From: Natronospirillum operosum | GTDB lineage: Bacteria; Pseudomonadota; Gammaproteobacteria; Pseudomonadales; Natronospirillaceae | Direction: 5' to 3' | Length of the DNA stretch: 64,000 nt | Assembly: GCF_004768465.1 (NCBI RefSeq) | Contig: NZ_SRMF01000002.1 | Location: 1 to 64,000 of the forward strand | Part shown: positions 23,446-32,772 of the stretch, piece by piece | How the letters are laid out: the number at the start of each line of letters is the position of its first letter | How positions within the stretch are numbered: the first letter of the stretch is position 1 | Program-made: the position numbers and the translations under genes | Notes under the pieces: generated by a model | Told to the model about the DNA's origin: nothing | Databases searched by the model: none | What the model saw: the letters and a program-made list of their open reading frames with translations, nothing else

Positions 23446-24549
23446 TCACTCAGGACGCCCATCAACGGTGCCAAATTCGTTGATCAGCCAGTCGTGCATT
23501 TCCGGATCTTCGATGACGTACTGGCCGTGGCCAATGTTCGACACCAAACCGTCGCGGCGCAGGCGACGCAATGCATGCTGGATCTGGTAATCGGCCACAT
23601 GCTCCTGGCCCAGTTCTTTTGCCAGAAGCTGTTTGTTGCTGTCGGAATAGAGTGCGGCCGACCGATTCCGGGCAATGCGCAGGAGAAGGGTTCGCTCGAT
23701 CAGAGCGAGACCGTCATATACAGACGCAGCATCGGATTCGTCCGCCATCTGCTGAAGGAACTCTTGCGCCGCAACCTTGATGTCATTTCGTCCTGCCGCC
23801 TTCATCGCCTGCAACAAATTGTGGAAGTGGGCCGGGACCCGTCGCAAACCATGGAAGACCTCAATAGCATCTTCCTCGTCGATCGCCGGCGAACCGGACT
23901 GTTCGAAGACAGCCAGCATGTGACGCACGAACTCCGAGTCCAGGTCGGGCAATGTGAGTGTATTGGCCGCACTGAAAAGCGGGGCGTTGCGGCGGCGAAA
24001 CAGGGACAGCAACTGATCGCGACTGGATCCGGTGAACAGGGCGTATACCCGCCCTTTATACTCGTCGAGGACAGTGCGCAACATGTAGAGATAGGGTTCA
24101 AACGCAGGTCTCGTAGCCAGGTGCTGCACTTCATCAAGCAACAGCAACACTGGAGAGTCGCTCTTCTGATCCAGATAGGCTCGCAGTGCCTGACTGACCG
24201 TAACTGCGTGCGTTTCCGTGTCGCGTTCATGACTGACATTGCGGCTGCCACCGGTGCCAGCAACGCTGATACTGTGGCTGCTGGACATCTGTCGTTCAGT
24301 GGCACCGATAGCGCGCAGGATGGAGTCCCCGGGAGAATCGACGGCATCCCAGAACGACACATAGACGACGGTGAAACCAGCCTCTTCCGCAAGTGGAGTG
24401 AGATCCTGTCGGACCAGTTCCGTTTTGCCCATTCGACGCGGAGCAAACAGGGCCTGCACCTGTGTCAGCCCGCTTGCAAACGGACCCAGAAGGCCCTGAG
24501 CAACTGCAGTACGAGGATAGTGCCAGGGGATTTGAGAGCGGAGCTGCAT
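23446..24549 (-). CDS. AAA ATPase with C-terminal winged helix
   Basis: 367 aa, ATG 24549. P-loop variant APRRMGKTEL (about 36-45) and Walker B LLLLDEVQHLA (about 134-144), then the sensor-like TGSSRDQL. The last 75 residues are a winged helix (ALRRLRRDGLVSNIGHGQYVIEDP). This is the plan of archaeal-type/STAND-like ATPases in accessory islands. No effector domain is fused to it. It stands alone between jetA (divergent by 205 bp of non-coding DNA) and an antitoxin remnant. It may be transcriptionally self-controlled through the palindrome at 24562-24589. Confidence 0.8.
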   Translation of the reverse strand: MQLRSQIPWHYPRTAVAQGLLGPFASGLTQVQALFAPRRMGKTELVRQDLTPLAEEAGFTVVYVSFWDAVDSPGDSILRAIGATERQMSSSHSISVAGTGGSRNVSHERDTETHAVTVSQALRAYLDQKSDSPVLLLLDEVQHLATRPAFEPYLYMLRTVLDEYKGRVYALFTGSSRDQLLSLFRRRNAPLFSAANTLTLPDLDSEFVRHMLAVFEQSGSPAIDEEDAIEVFHGLRRVPAHFHNLLQAMKAAGRNDIKVAAQEFLQQMADESDAASVYDGLALIERTLLLRIARNRSAALYSDSNKQLLAKELGQEHVADYQIQHALRRLRRDGLVSNIGHGQYVIEDPEMHDWLINEFGTVDGRPE

Positions 24550-24561
24550 AACGATTAGTCC

Positions 24562-24589
24562 ATAATTAGCACGTATTTTTGCTAATTAT
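24562..24589. promoter_or_regulatory. Inverted repeat (candidate operator) upstream of the AAA ATPase gene
   Basis: ATAATTAGC (24562-24570) and GCTAATTAT (24581-24589) form a perfect 9 bp inverted repeat with a 10 bp AT-rich spacer, just 13 bp before the ATPase start. It overlaps where the promoter should be, so a repressor could bind it. Confidence 0.5.
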
Positions 24590-24623
24590 CATACCACAAC
24601 TCTAAATTTCTGTTAATTGTCCT

Positions 24624-24689
24624 GAAGACGCCTACCGGTCCCTGATCAAGGTTTGGCTGGCCGAGGGCGTGCACGAAAACCGTCGCTAA
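24624..24689 (+). pseudogene. Remnant of a CopG/BrnA-type antitoxin
   Basis: A 21-codon frame without a start reads EDAYRSLIKVWLAEGVHENRR and stops at 24687-24689. The YRSLIKVWLAE stretch is the helix that ends many CopG/BrnA antitoxins. Everything upstream is missing, so an inserted or deleted toxin-antitoxin pair once stood here. Confidence 0.4.
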
Positions 24690-24735
24690 ACTTCCGGTCG
24701 CACCCTGACAGCAGAGTGGCAGCAACCCGGACAGT

Positions 24736-25485
24736 TCAAAAGAACTGACTGATACCCACATACAGCAGCCGCAGCGCCAGGAGGGTGAGCACCAGCTTGA
24801 GCAGGCGCTGGGCGATGTGCAGCGGCACGCGTTCCAGAAACACCTTGCCGGTGAGGGTGCCGAGAAAGCCGGTGGCGATCATCAGGGCAATCAGCAGCCA
24901 CCACTGGGCGAAGGCAAAGCCCAGCAGTGCGAAGATGATGGCGCGCACCGCCTGCTGGGACACATTGATGGCGGCTACGGTGGCCATGACGCCGCGCCGG
25001 TCCGAGAACAGGTCCTTGAGTACCACATAGACGAACGGCCCGGTGCCGCTGATGAACATGCCGAGAAAGCTGGTGACCCCGCCCAGCAGCGCCATGGAGC
25101 TGCGCCCGGATGACAGCTTGAAAATCGGCAGCCAGGCCGAGTAGAGGATAAAAACCCCCATGGCGGTCTGAATCACGGCCGCTGGTACGGAGATCACCAA
25201 CTGGCCACCAGCCAGCGCTCCGACCACGCCGCCGAGGCTGAACCAGAGCAGGATGCGCCAGTCCGCAAAGCCGCGCAGGGTGAGCAGGCGCCCGAAGTTG
25301 GAACCGAACTGCACCACCGTGTGCACCGGCACCACGGACAGCGCCGGCAGCAGATTGGCCATGATGGCCAGCAGCGTGACGCCGCCGCCAATGCCCAGGG
25401 CCGCAGTCAGCGCCGAAGTGAAATAGCTGCACACCACCAGCAGCCAGAAGGCCCAGTCGGCCACAGCCTCCGGCTGCCACTGCAT
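24736..25485 (-). CDS. TSUP (TauE/SafE) family permease
   Basis: 249 aa from ATG 25485; the frame is open to 25578, but the family length supports the internal start. An AGGAGAT lies 28 bp upstream, so an unusual ATT start 15 bases after it cannot be excluded. Seven to eight membrane helices. TSUP repeats are visible: ALTAALGIGGGVTLLAIMANL and HTVVQFGSNFGRLLTL in the first half, GVTSFLGMFISGTGPFVYVVL in the second. The family moves sulfite, sulfonates and other anions. Divergent from cobG with about 190 bp between them. Not a dedicated cobalamin gene, though sulfite reductase-like CobG is its neighbour. Confidence 0.85.
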   Translation of the reverse strand: MQWQPEAVADWAFWLLVVCSYFTSALTAALGIGGGVTLLAIMANLLPALSVVPVHTVVQFGSNFGRLLTLRGFADWRILLWFSLGGVVGALAGGQLVISVPAAVIQTAMGVFILYSAWLPIFKLSSGRSSMALLGGVTSFLGMFISGTGPFVYVVLKDLFSDRRGVMATVAAINVSQQAVRAIIFALLGFAFAQWWLLIALMIATGFLGTLTGKVFLERVPLHIAQRLLKLVLTLLALRLLYVGISQFF

Positions 25486-25673
25486 GATCCAGTCGACAAT
25501 CGTAACGGCGATATCTCCTGCGTATAGCGTACAAATAGAAAGGAATCGGAGCGCTCCATGGTACTGGAAAGCCTGCACACCGTCAGCCGGCAGGGTTTTG
25601 TCGCCAGCAGACTTGGGCCTGTGGCGCTGCCGTGCGAAAATCCACTCTGAACCGCAACCACGAACCCGATTCC

Positions 25674-26849
25674 ATGAGCCCAGACCCCATGAGGAGAGCG
25701 AGAGCGCCCACAGTCCAGGGCTGGTGCCCCGGCGCCCTGCGCCCGATGACCTCGGGGGACGGGCTGGTGGTGCGTGTGCGCCCGAACCGGGCCCGGCTGA
25801 CCCGCAAGCAGGCGCTGGGGCTGTGCATTCTGGCCAAGCACCACGGGATCGGGCTGCTGGATCTGACCAACCGGGCCAACCTGCAGATACGAGGGGTCAG
25901 CGAGGCCGCGCTTGAGCCGCTGCAGCAGCGCCTGGCCGAGCTGGAACTTCTGGACGACTCACCCGAACAGGAACAGCGCCGCAATATACTGGCAGCGCCG
26001 GACTGGAAACCCGGTGATGACACGGATCGGCTCGCCCGGGGGCTGCAGGAGCGCCTGCACGAACTGCCCGAGCTGCCGGCCAAGGTCGGTTTTGCCATTG
26101 ATGCCGGTGCGGCGCCTATGCTGAGTGAAGACTCGGCCGATTTTCGGCTGGAACGCGGCACCTCAGGGCGTCTGCTGCTGCGTGCCGACGGGCGCCCCTA
26201 TGGCATGCCGCTGGACACCATCGAAACAGCCATCAGCACGCTGATCCGGCTCACGCACTGGTTTGCCGACAGTGGCGGCATCGAATCCCGCCGCATGCGT
26301 CATCATCAGATGCCGTTGCCAGGCTGGTTCACCGCCACGGAAACCGCACAGCCCGCGCGTCCCAAACTGCAGCCCGGCCAGCATGCACTGGGGCTGATTG
26401 CCGGCCTGCCCTTCGGGCAGATCGAGGCCGAGGCCCTGCTGCAGGTGCTGAAAACCACTTCGGTTCAGGGCCTGCGACTGACCCCCTGGCGCTGTCTGCT
26501 GCTGGAGGGCATGGATCAGTTGCCTGCCCTGCCCGGCCGCGAGTTCCCGGCGTTTCTGACCGAGCCCAATGACCCCTTGCTGCGCGTCCAGGCCTGTGCC
26601 GGGGCGCCGGGCTGCAGCCAGGCCACGGTGGCCACCCGCACGCTGGCCGCCCGTCTGGCGCCCCGGGTTCGGGGCACCTTGCATGTGTCCGGCTGTGCCA
26701 AGGGCTGCGCCTGTCCCAACGCGACAGACTTTTGCCTGACCGGCCGCGAGGGCCAATATGATCTTGCCTTTCAGGCGCGGGCAGGCGATCCTCCGCACCG
26801 CTCAGCCCAGTCTGAAGCCGAGGTACTGAAGTTTTTCGGAGACGCCTGA
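25674..26849 (+). CDS. cobG: Precorrin-3B synthase
   Basis: 391 aa from ATG 25674 (GTG 25632 and ATG 25689 are possible). Sulfite/nitrite-reductase ferredoxin-like half domains (about 15-80 and 180-250) surround the [4Fe-4S]/sirohaem-type Cys pattern: CAGAPGC and, about 40 residues later, GCAKGCACP. CobG is a mono-oxygenase that uses O2 to turn precorrin-3A into precorrin-3B and so marks the aerobic B12 route. First of the cobGHIJ genes, overlapping cobH by 1 nt. I find no cobalamin riboswitch in the 140 bases upstream. Confidence 0.93.
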   Translation: MSPDPMRRARAPTVQGWCPGALRPMTSGDGLVVRVRPNRARLTRKQALGLCILAKHHGIGLLDLTNRANLQIRGVSEAALEPLQQRLAELELLDDSPEQEQRRNILAAPDWKPGDDTDRLARGLQERLHELPELPAKVGFAIDAGAAPMLSEDSADFRLERGTSGRLLLRADGRPYGMPLDTIETAISTLIRLTHWFADSGGIESRRMRHHQMPLPGWFTATETAQPARPKLQPGQHALGLIAGLPFGQIEAEALLQVLKTTSVQGLRLTPWRCLLLEGMDQLPALPGREFPAFLTEPNDPLLRVQACAGAPGCSQATVATRTLAARLAPRVRGTLHVSGCAKGCACPNATDFCLTGREGQYDLAFQARAGDPPHRSAQSEAEVLKFFGDA

Positions 26850-27481
26850 TGCCCTATTCGTACGAGACCGACGGCGCGTCGATCTACCGTGAGTCTTTCG
26901 CCATCATCCGCCGTGAAGCCGACCTGGCGCGGTTTACGGCGGAAGAAGAGCCCGTGGCCGTGCGCATGATCCATTCTGCGGGCATGGTCGAGCTGGCCCC
27001 GCATATTCTGTTCAGCCCGGACTTCGCGACCAGTGCGCGTGCCGCGCTGTCCGACGGTGCACCGATCCTGTGCGATGCGCGCATGGTGGCGCAAGGCATC
27101 ACGCCGGCCCGGCTGCCGGCCGACAACCCCATCATCTGCACCCTGCACGACGCCCCGGTACGCGACATGGCCCGTGAGATGGGCACCACCCGCTCTGCCG
27201 CCGCGCTGGAACTCTGGCGTCCGTATCTGGCCGGCGCCGTCGTCGCCATCGGCAATGCACCGACGGCGCTGTTTCATCTGCTCACCATGCTGGAAGACCC
27301 GACCTGCCCGCGCCCGGCGGCCATTCTGGGCTGCCCGGTGGGGTTTGTCGGCGCCGCCGAATCGAAGGAAGCCCTGTGGCACGCCGCCCCGGTACCCTGC
27401 GCCATAGTGCGCGGCCGGCTGGGTGGCAGTGCCATTACCGTGGGCGCGCTGAATGCGCTGGCCAGCAGGAGTGAGACATGA
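26849..27481 (+). CDS. cobH: Precorrin-8X methylmutase
   Basis: 210 aa, ATG 26849 overlapping cobG's stop. CobH moves the methyl group from C11 to C12 to give hydrogenobyrinate. The RMIHSAGMVELA block holds the catalytic His (residue 42), and GNAPTALF, AILGCPVGFVGA and KEAL are the conserved substrate-binding stretches. Normal length for the family. Overlaps cobI by 4 nt. Confidence 0.95.
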   Translation: MPYSYETDGASIYRESFAIIRREADLARFTAEEEPVAVRMIHSAGMVELAPHILFSPDFATSARAALSDGAPILCDARMVAQGITPARLPADNPIICTLHDAPVRDMAREMGTTRSAAALELWRPYLAGAVVAIGNAPTALFHLLTMLEDPTCPRPAAILGCPVGFVGAAESKEALWHAAPVPCAIVRGRLGGSAITVGALNALASRSET

Positions 27482-28206
27482 CGCAGCCCGGTCGCATTTA
27501 TGGCGTCGGCCTGGGGCCGGGCGCCCAGGACCTGATGAGCGTGCGCGCCCACCGGCTGCTGACCAGTGCGCGCCATGTGGCCTTTTTCCGCAAGGCCGGG
27601 CGCATGGGTCAGGCCCGTCGCATCGCCGGTGACCTGCTGCCCGAAACGGCACAGGAACTGCCGATGGAATACCCGGTGACGACGGAGATTCCGTTTACCG
27701 ACCCGCGCTACAACGACTGCCTGGCCGAATTCTACAGCGAGTGCATCGAGCGCTTACTGGCCATCGCCGAATCCGGCGAGGATGTGGTGGTGCTGTGCGA
27801 AGGCGACCCGTTCTTCTACGGCTCCTTCATGCACCTCTACACCCGCCTGCAGGATCGCGTGCCGGTCGAGGTGGTGCCGGGCATCACCGGCATGTCCGGC
27901 GCCTGGACGGCCACCGGCCAGCCGGTGACCTGGGGCGATGACATCCTGACCGTGCTGATGGCCACGCTGCCGGAAGCAGAGTTGACCCGCCGCATCCGCG
28001 AAACCGATGCTGCGGTGGTGATGAAGATCGGCCGCAACCTGAGCCGCCTGCGCCGCGCCGTGAGCGAAGCCGGACGCCTGACCGATGCCTGGCTGGTGGA
28101 ATACGCCGCCATGCCGGAACAGCGCGTGCGACCGCTGGCCGAGGTGGGCGACACCGCGCCCTACTTCTCGACCCTGGTCATACACGGTAACGGGAGACGG
28201 CCATGA
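27478..28206 (+). CDS. cobI: Precorrin-2 C20-methyltransferase
   Basis: 242 aa, ATG 27478 in ATGA with the cobH stop. SAM-dependent tetrapyrrole methyltransferase: GVGLGPGAQDLMSVRA at the start, VVLCEGDPFFYGSFMHLY, VVPGITGMSGAWTA and VMKIGRN are the family blocks. Makes precorrin-3A by methylating C20, the step before CobG. Overlaps cobJ by 4 nt. Confidence 0.95.
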   Translation: MTQPGRIYGVGLGPGAQDLMSVRAHRLLTSARHVAFFRKAGRMGQARRIAGDLLPETAQELPMEYPVTTEIPFTDPRYNDCLAEFYSECIERLLAIAESGEDVVVLCEGDPFFYGSFMHLYTRLQDRVPVEVVPGITGMSGAWTATGQPVTWGDDILTVLMATLPEAELTRRIRETDAAVVMKIGRNLSRLRRAVSEAGRLTDAWLVEYAAMPEQRVRPLAEVGDTAPYFSTLVIHGNGRRP

Positions 28207-28976
28207 GCGGCTGGATCGCGGTTGCCGGCCTGGGCCCGGGCGCGCCGGAGCTGATCACGCCCGAGGTGGCGGCCGCGCTGGCGGCGGCCACGGATGTGGT
28301 CGGCTACAACACCTATGTGGACCGGGTGCCACCCCGGCCCGGCCTGACCCTGCACGCCTCGGACAACCGGGTGGAATACGAGCGCTCCTGTCAGGCGCTG
28401 GAGCTGGCGGCCAGTGGCAAGCAGGTGGTGGTGGTGTCCTCGGGTGATCCCGGGGTGTTCGCCATGGCGGCCGCCGTGTTCGAAGCGCTGGAAGAAGGCC
28501 CGGCTGCATGGCGCGCGCTGGATGTGCGCATCCTGCCGGGCATTACCGCCATGCTGGCAGCCAGTGCCGAGGCCGGCGCGCCGCTGGGGCATGATTTCTG
28601 CTGCATCAATCTGTCCGACAATCTCAAGCCCTGGTCGCTGATCGAGCACCGGCTGCGCCATGCGGCGGCGGGTGATTTTGCCATGGCGTTTTATAACCCG
28701 CGCTCCAAGTCACGCCCGGAGGGCTTTGCCAAGGCACTGGAATGCCTGCGCGAGACCTGTGGTGACGACCGGCTGATTCTGTTTGCGCGCGCTGTGTCGT
28801 CCGACGAACAGCAGATCCAGGTCAGCACGCTGGGTGAGGCACATCCCGAAATGGCCGACATGCGCACCCTGGTGATTGTGGGTTCCAGCCAGACCCGGCT
28901 GATCGAACGCCCGGAAGGCCGCCAGCCCTGGGTCTATACGCCCCGCTCAGCTTCAGGAGAGCGCTCAGACTCATGA
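28203..28976 (+). CDS. cobJ: Precorrin-3B C17-methyltransferase
   Basis: 257 aa. Tetrapyrrole methylase fold with AGLGPGAPELIT, VVVVSSGDPGVFAMA, LPGITAMLAASAEAGAPLGHDFCCINLSD and the GDFAMAFYNPRSK block. It methylates C17 and contracts the ring to give precorrin-4. Its last 43 bases overlap the end of the opposed cobK gene. Confidence 0.95.
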   Translation: MSGWIAVAGLGPGAPELITPEVAAALAAATDVVGYNTYVDRVPPRPGLTLHASDNRVEYERSCQALELAASGKQVVVVSSGDPGVFAMAAAVFEALEEGPAAWRALDVRILPGITAMLAASAEAGAPLGHDFCCINLSDNLKPWSLIEHRLRHAAAGDFAMAFYNPRSKSRPEGFAKALECLRETCGDDRLILFARAVSSDEQQIQVSTLGEAHPEMADMRTLVIVGSSQTRLIERPEGRQPWVYTPRSASGERSDS

Positions 28977-29713
28977 GCCAGCCAGTCGAGAACTGCCTCC
29001 ACGCTGTGCACTTCGGCGCGCGGCGGCACCTGCGGCCGGTCGATCATCAGCACTGGCAGGCCCAGTTGCCGCGCTGCCGTCAGTTTGGCGCGCGCGCCTT
29101 CGCCGCCGGCATTCTTGCTCACCACCCGATCAATGCGGTATTGCTCCAGCAGGGCACGGTCGGATTCTTCGGTAAAAGGCCCGCGATCAATGATCAGGCT
29201 GTAGTCGGGCACCGGCAGGAGCTCGGTCGGTTCTTCGACAAAGCGCAACAGATAGTGATGCTGTGGCTGAGCAGCAAAGAGCGGCAACTGCAACCGCCCC
29301 AGGGCCAGCATGATGCGCTCGGGCGGGCCACTCAGCGCTGCCACGGCGGCGGCCATATCGGGCACCGTCTGCCAGTGGTCGCCGGCCTCCGGCGTCCAGG
29401 GCGGACGGGTAAACGCCAGCAGCGGCACCCCCGCCTGTTCGGCCGCGCGTACGGCATGGGTGCTGATCTGGCCGGCAAAAGGATGCGTGGCGTCGATCAA
29501 GTGAGTAATCTGGTGGTCACGCAGGTAGCGCACCAGGCCGTCGACACCGCCAAAACCACCGACCCGGGTCGGCAGCGGCTGCGGCGCCAGGGCTTTCACC
29601 CGGCCGGCATAGCTGAAGGTGGCCGGCCAGCCCCGGTCGGCCAGCACCCGCGCCAGGGCCGTGGCTTCGCTGCTGCCACCGAGAAGCAGAATATTGATCA
29701 TGGGTGTTGTCAT
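28934..29713 (-). CDS. cobK: Precorrin-6A reductase
   Basis: 259 aa if it starts at ATG 29713, or 255 aa from ATG 29701. Rossmann fold: INILLLGGSSEATALARVLADRG at the start, DATHPFA near 105, and VVSKNAGGEGARAKLTAARQLGLPVLMIDRP at the end, typical of CobK. Uses NADPH to reduce precorrin-6A to precorrin-6B. It is the only gene of the ring-synthesis cluster on the minus strand. It overlaps cobJ (tail to tail, 43 nt) and meets cobL head to head: both ATGs can share the same CATG. Its promoter must therefore lie inside cobL. Confidence 0.93.
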   Translation of the reverse strand: MTTPMINILLLGGSSEATALARVLADRGWPATFSYAGRVKALAPQPLPTRVGGFGGVDGLVRYLRDHQITHLIDATHPFAGQISTHAVRAAEQAGVPLLAFTRPPWTPEAGDHWQTVPDMAAAVAALSGPPERIMLALGRLQLPLFAAQPQHHYLLRFVEEPTELLPVPDYSLIIDRGPFTEESDRALLEQYRIDRVVSKNAGGEGARAKLTAARQLGLPVLMIDRPQVPPRAEVHSVEAVLDWLAHESERSPEAERGV

Positions 29714-30917
29714 GAATAACGAGTCGCCCTGGCTCACCATCATTGGATGGGGCGAGAATGGCACAGCCGGGCTGACACCGGCAAGCCGAACCGTGCTGGA
29801 ACAGGCCGAGTTCATTTTCGGGGCCGAGCGGCATCTGGCGGTATTGCCCGAGGGCCTGAACGCCACCGTGAAAACCTGGCCGGTGCCCTTTGCCGATGGC
29901 ATCCCGGAGCTGCTGGCCCATCGTGGTCAGACAGTCGTCATGCTGGCCTCGCAGGACCCGTTCTGGTTCGGCGCCGGCACGGTAATGACCGAACAGCTGA
30001 CACCCGGCGAGTGGACTGCCCTGCCCCTGCCCTCCACCTTCAGTCTGGCTGCGGCACGGCTGGGCTGGGCCCTGGAACAGACGGTCTGTCTGGGCCTGCA
30101 TGCCGCACCGCTGACGCGACTGCGCCCGCATCTGGCGTCGGGCCAGCGTCTATTGGTTCTGCTGCGCAACGGCGACGCCGTGGCGGATCTGGCGCGCTGG
30201 CTCAATGACATCGGCTTTGGCGCCACCGAACTGACCATACTGGAAGCCCTGGGCGGCGAACGCGAACGAATACGCTCCTGTCACGCGGCAGACTATGGCT
30301 TGGGCGATGTGCAGCATCCGGTCGCCGTGGCACTGAACGTCAGCGGTGATGGCCCGGTGATCACCGGCGCCGGCGGCCTGGACGATGATCTGTTCGAGCA
30401 TGACGGCCAGCTCACCAAGCGCCCGGTGCGCGCGCTGACGCTCTCCGCGCTGGCACCCCGACCCGGCGAACGGCTGTGGGACATCGGTACCGGTTCCGGC
30501 TCCATCGCCATTGAATGGCTGCTGGCCCACCCGGCCAACCAGGCCATCGGCTTCGAAATGGATGCCGACCGGCTCGCCCGCGCCCGCCGCAATGCCGACG
30601 CCCTGGGTGTGGACCGGCTGCAATTGGTCGCGGGGTCAGCCCCGGCAGTGCTCGCCGATCAGCCCGTGCCGAATGCCGTCTTTGTCGGCGGCGGCCTGTC
30701 GGAAGAGCTGCTGCACGCCCTGACCGAACAGCTGCCCGCCGGTACCCGTCTGGTGGCCAATGCCGTCACGCTGGAATCCGAAGCATTGCTGACCCGCTGG
30801 CAGGCGCTGCGCGGCGGCGAGCTGCTGCGCGTTGAGCTGGCCAGCGCAGAGCCGCTCGGGCAGCGCCGGGGCTGGCGGGCCCGCTATCCCATCGTACAAT
30901 GGCAGACCGTTTTATGA
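29712..30917 (+). CDS. cobL: Precorrin-6B C5,15-methyltransferase (decarboxylating), CbiE-CbiT fusion
   Basis: 401 aa. N-terminal CbiE-type methylase domain ([32 protein letters not shown]) and C-terminal CbiT domain with SAM motif [16 protein letters not shown] (about 254-269). It methylates C5 and C15 and removes the C12 acetate carboxyl, giving precorrin-8X. Start ATG 29712 sits in the same CATG as the opposed cobK start. Gap to cobM is 22 bp. Confidence 0.95.
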   Translation: MNNESPWLTIIGWGENGTAGLTPASRTVLEQAEFIFGAERHLAVLPEGLNATVKTWPVPFADGIPELLAHRGQTVVMLASQDPFWFGAGTVMTEQLTPGEWTALPLPSTFSLAAARLGWALEQTVCLGLHAAPLTRLRPHLASGQRLLVLLRNGDAVADLARWLNDIGFGATELTILEALGGERERIRSCHAADYGLGDVQHPVAVALNVSGDGPVITGAGGLDDDLFEHDGQLTKRPVRALTLSALAPRPGERLWDIGTGSGSIAIEWLLAHPANQAIGFEMDADRLARARRNADALGVDRLQLVAGSAPAVLADQPVPNAVFVGGGLSEELLHALTEQLPAGTRLVANAVTLESEALLTRWQALRGGELLRVELASAEPLGQRRGWRARYPIVQWQTVL

Positions 30918-30939
30918 GTGTGCGCGCAGGAGATCGGAC

Positions 30940-31764
30940 ATGACGGTTCATTTCATCGGTGCCGGCCCAGGCGCGCCAGACCTGCTGACTCTGCGCGGGC
31001 GCGACCGCATCGCCGCCTGCCCGGTCTGCCTCTATGCCGGCTCGCTGGTACCGGAGGCGATTCTGGACCACTGCCCACCCGGGGCGCGCATCGTCAACAC
31101 GGCGCCCATGTCACTGGACGACATCATGGCCGAGATCTCGCAGGCCCACACAGAAGGCAAGGACATCGCACGCCTGCACTCGGGTGATCTCTCGGTCTGG
31201 TCGGCGCTGGGTGAGCAACTGCGCCGCCTGCGCCAGTTGGACATTCCCTACACCATTACGCCCGGCGTACCGGCCTTCGCTGCCGCTGCGGCAACGCTCG
31301 GCACCGAGCTGACGCTGCCCGGCGTGGCGCAGTCGGTGGTGCTGACGCGCACCCCGGGGCGCGCCAGTGCCATGCCACCCAACGAGACGCTGAGCAACTT
31401 TGCTGCCACCGGCGCGACACTGGCGATTCATCTGTCTATCCACAATCTCAAGCAGGTGGTGGCCGACCTGGTGCCGCACTATGGCGCCGACTGCCCGACG
31501 GCGGTGGTCTGGCGCGCCAGCTGGCCGGACGAACGAGTGGTGCGGGCCAGCCTGAGCGAGATCGAGCAGGCCGTGGGCGAGAGCATGACGCGCACCGCAC
31601 TGATTCTGGTTGGCCCGGCGCTGGCCGCCGAAGACTTCGATGAAAGCAGCCTCTATGCACTGGGCTATGACCGCCGGTTCCGGCCCCAGTCCGCCGACTC
31701 GCCGTTTGCCAGCACTGCGCCAGACAATGACAGTGACGAACAAGCCGCGGAGCGTGATACATGA
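30940..31764 (+). CDS. cobM: Precorrin-4 C11-methyltransferase
   Basis: 274 aa from ATG 30940, after GCAGGAGATCGGAC. Tetrapyrrole methylase: [45 protein letters not shown] and [15 protein letters not shown]. Adds the C11 methyl to form precorrin-5. The last 35 residues (after [12 protein letters not shown]) are an acidic tail not usual for the core. Overlaps cobF by 4 nt. Confidence 0.95.
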   Translation: MTVHFIGAGPGAPDLLTLRGRDRIAACPVCLYAGSLVPEAILDHCPPGARIVNTAPMSLDDIMAEISQAHTEGKDIARLHSGDLSVWSALGEQLRRLRQLDIPYTITPGVPAFAAAAATLGTELTLPGVAQSVVLTRTPGRASAMPPNETLSNFAATGATLAIHLSIHNLKQVVADLVPHYGADCPTAVVWRASWPDERVVRASLSEIEQAVGESMTRTALILVGPALAAEDFDESSLYALGYDRRFRPQSADSPFASTAPDNDSDEQAAERDT

Positions 31765-32555
31765 TCCACCTCTGTCTGATCGGTATTGGCACCGGCAACC
31801 CGGACCATGTCACCCGGGAAGGCGAGCGGCGGCTGAACGAAGCCGACCTGATTCTGCTCCCGCGCAAGGGGGACGCCAAGAGCGACCTGGTGGATCTGCG
31901 GCGCACCCTGTGTGACCAGTTGCTGACCAGAGACAGCCCGACCAAGGTGGTGGAGTTCGACCTGCCGCAGAGAGAGGAAAAAGAGAAAAGCGCTGAGAAA
32001 GGCTCGGAAAAAGCCACCTACCTGGAGGTAGTCGAAGACTGGCACGACACCATCGCCGCCCGCTGGGGCGAGCTGATCGACCAACACCTGCCACAGGGTG
32101 GGCGCGTGGCCCTGATGATCTGGGGCGACCCTTCACTCTATGACAGCAGCCTGCGCATCGCCGACCGGCTCGAACGCGCCGGTCGCAAGATGAAACTCGA
32201 GGTGGTGCCCGGCATCACCAGTTTGCAGGCACTTACTGCGGCACACCGCATACCGCTCAACCGCCTCGCCGAGCCCGTTGTTATCACCACCGGCCGCCGC
32301 CTGCGCGACCACGGCTGGCCGCAAGGCGCCGACACCCTCGTCGTCATGCTCGACAGCGGCGGCGCCTTCGAAGTGCTGAACGCAGAGCACTACCACATCT
32401 GGTGGGGTGCCTACCTCGGCATGCCCCACCAGCACCTGATCGAAGGCCCGCTCAAAGAAGTCGGCAGCGACATCCTGCGCGAACGCGCCCGCCTGCGCGA
32501 ACAGCATGGGTGGATTATGGATACTTATCTGTTGCGGCGGCAGCCAAGACTATGA
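31761..32555 (+). CDS. cobF: Precorrin-6A synthase (deacetylating)
   Basis: 264 aa. Tetrapyrrole methylase with [51 protein letters not shown] and [19 protein letters not shown]. It methylates C1 and expels acetate. A Lys/Glu-rich stretch of about 15 residues near 70-85 is an insertion or flexible loop. Last of the ring-synthesis genes; its end overlaps the opposed relE by 41 nt. Confidence 0.93.
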   Translation: MIHLCLIGIGTGNPDHVTREGERRLNEADLILLPRKGDAKSDLVDLRRTLCDQLLTRDSPTKVVEFDLPQREEKEKSAEKGSEKATYLEVVEDWHDTIAARWGELIDQHLPQGGRVALMIWGDPSLYDSSLRIADRLERAGRKMKLEVVPGITSLQALTAAHRIPLNRLAEPVVITTGRRLRDHGWPQGADTLVVMLDSGGAFEVLNAEHYHIWWGAYLGMPHQHLIEGPLKEVGSDILRERARLREQHGWIMDTYLLRRQPRL

Positions 32556-32772
32556 CAATCAGCTCATCGTCGACCACTTCGTAAGCCAGCCGATAACCTG
32601 CTGACCTCAGCTTGATCTTGTAAACGGATTCGTAGCCGCTCAACTTGTCAGCGGGCACTCTGGGGTTGTCTAGTCTTGCCGCCAGCTTCTTCTTGAACTG
32701 GCTCTTTACCGGGCCACTCAGTTTTTGCCATTCCTTCAGGGCGACTGGCAGGAACTTGAGCTTATAGGTCAT
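32515..32772 (-). CDS. RelE-family toxin
   Basis: 85 aa from ATG 32772. RelE/ParE fold: LKFLPVALKEWQKL, a basic middle (FKKKLAARL), YKIKLRSAGYRLAYEV and a C-terminal strand. RelE toxins cleave mRNA in the ribosome. It overlaps its antitoxin by 11 nt and, tail to tail, cobF by 41 nt, so the pair was inserted tightly between cobF and nnrS. Confidence 0.9.
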   Translation of the reverse strand: MTYKLKFLPVALKEWQKLSGPVKSQFKKKLAARLDNPRVPADKLSGYESVYKIKLRSAGYRLAYEVVDDELIVIVLAAAATDKYP

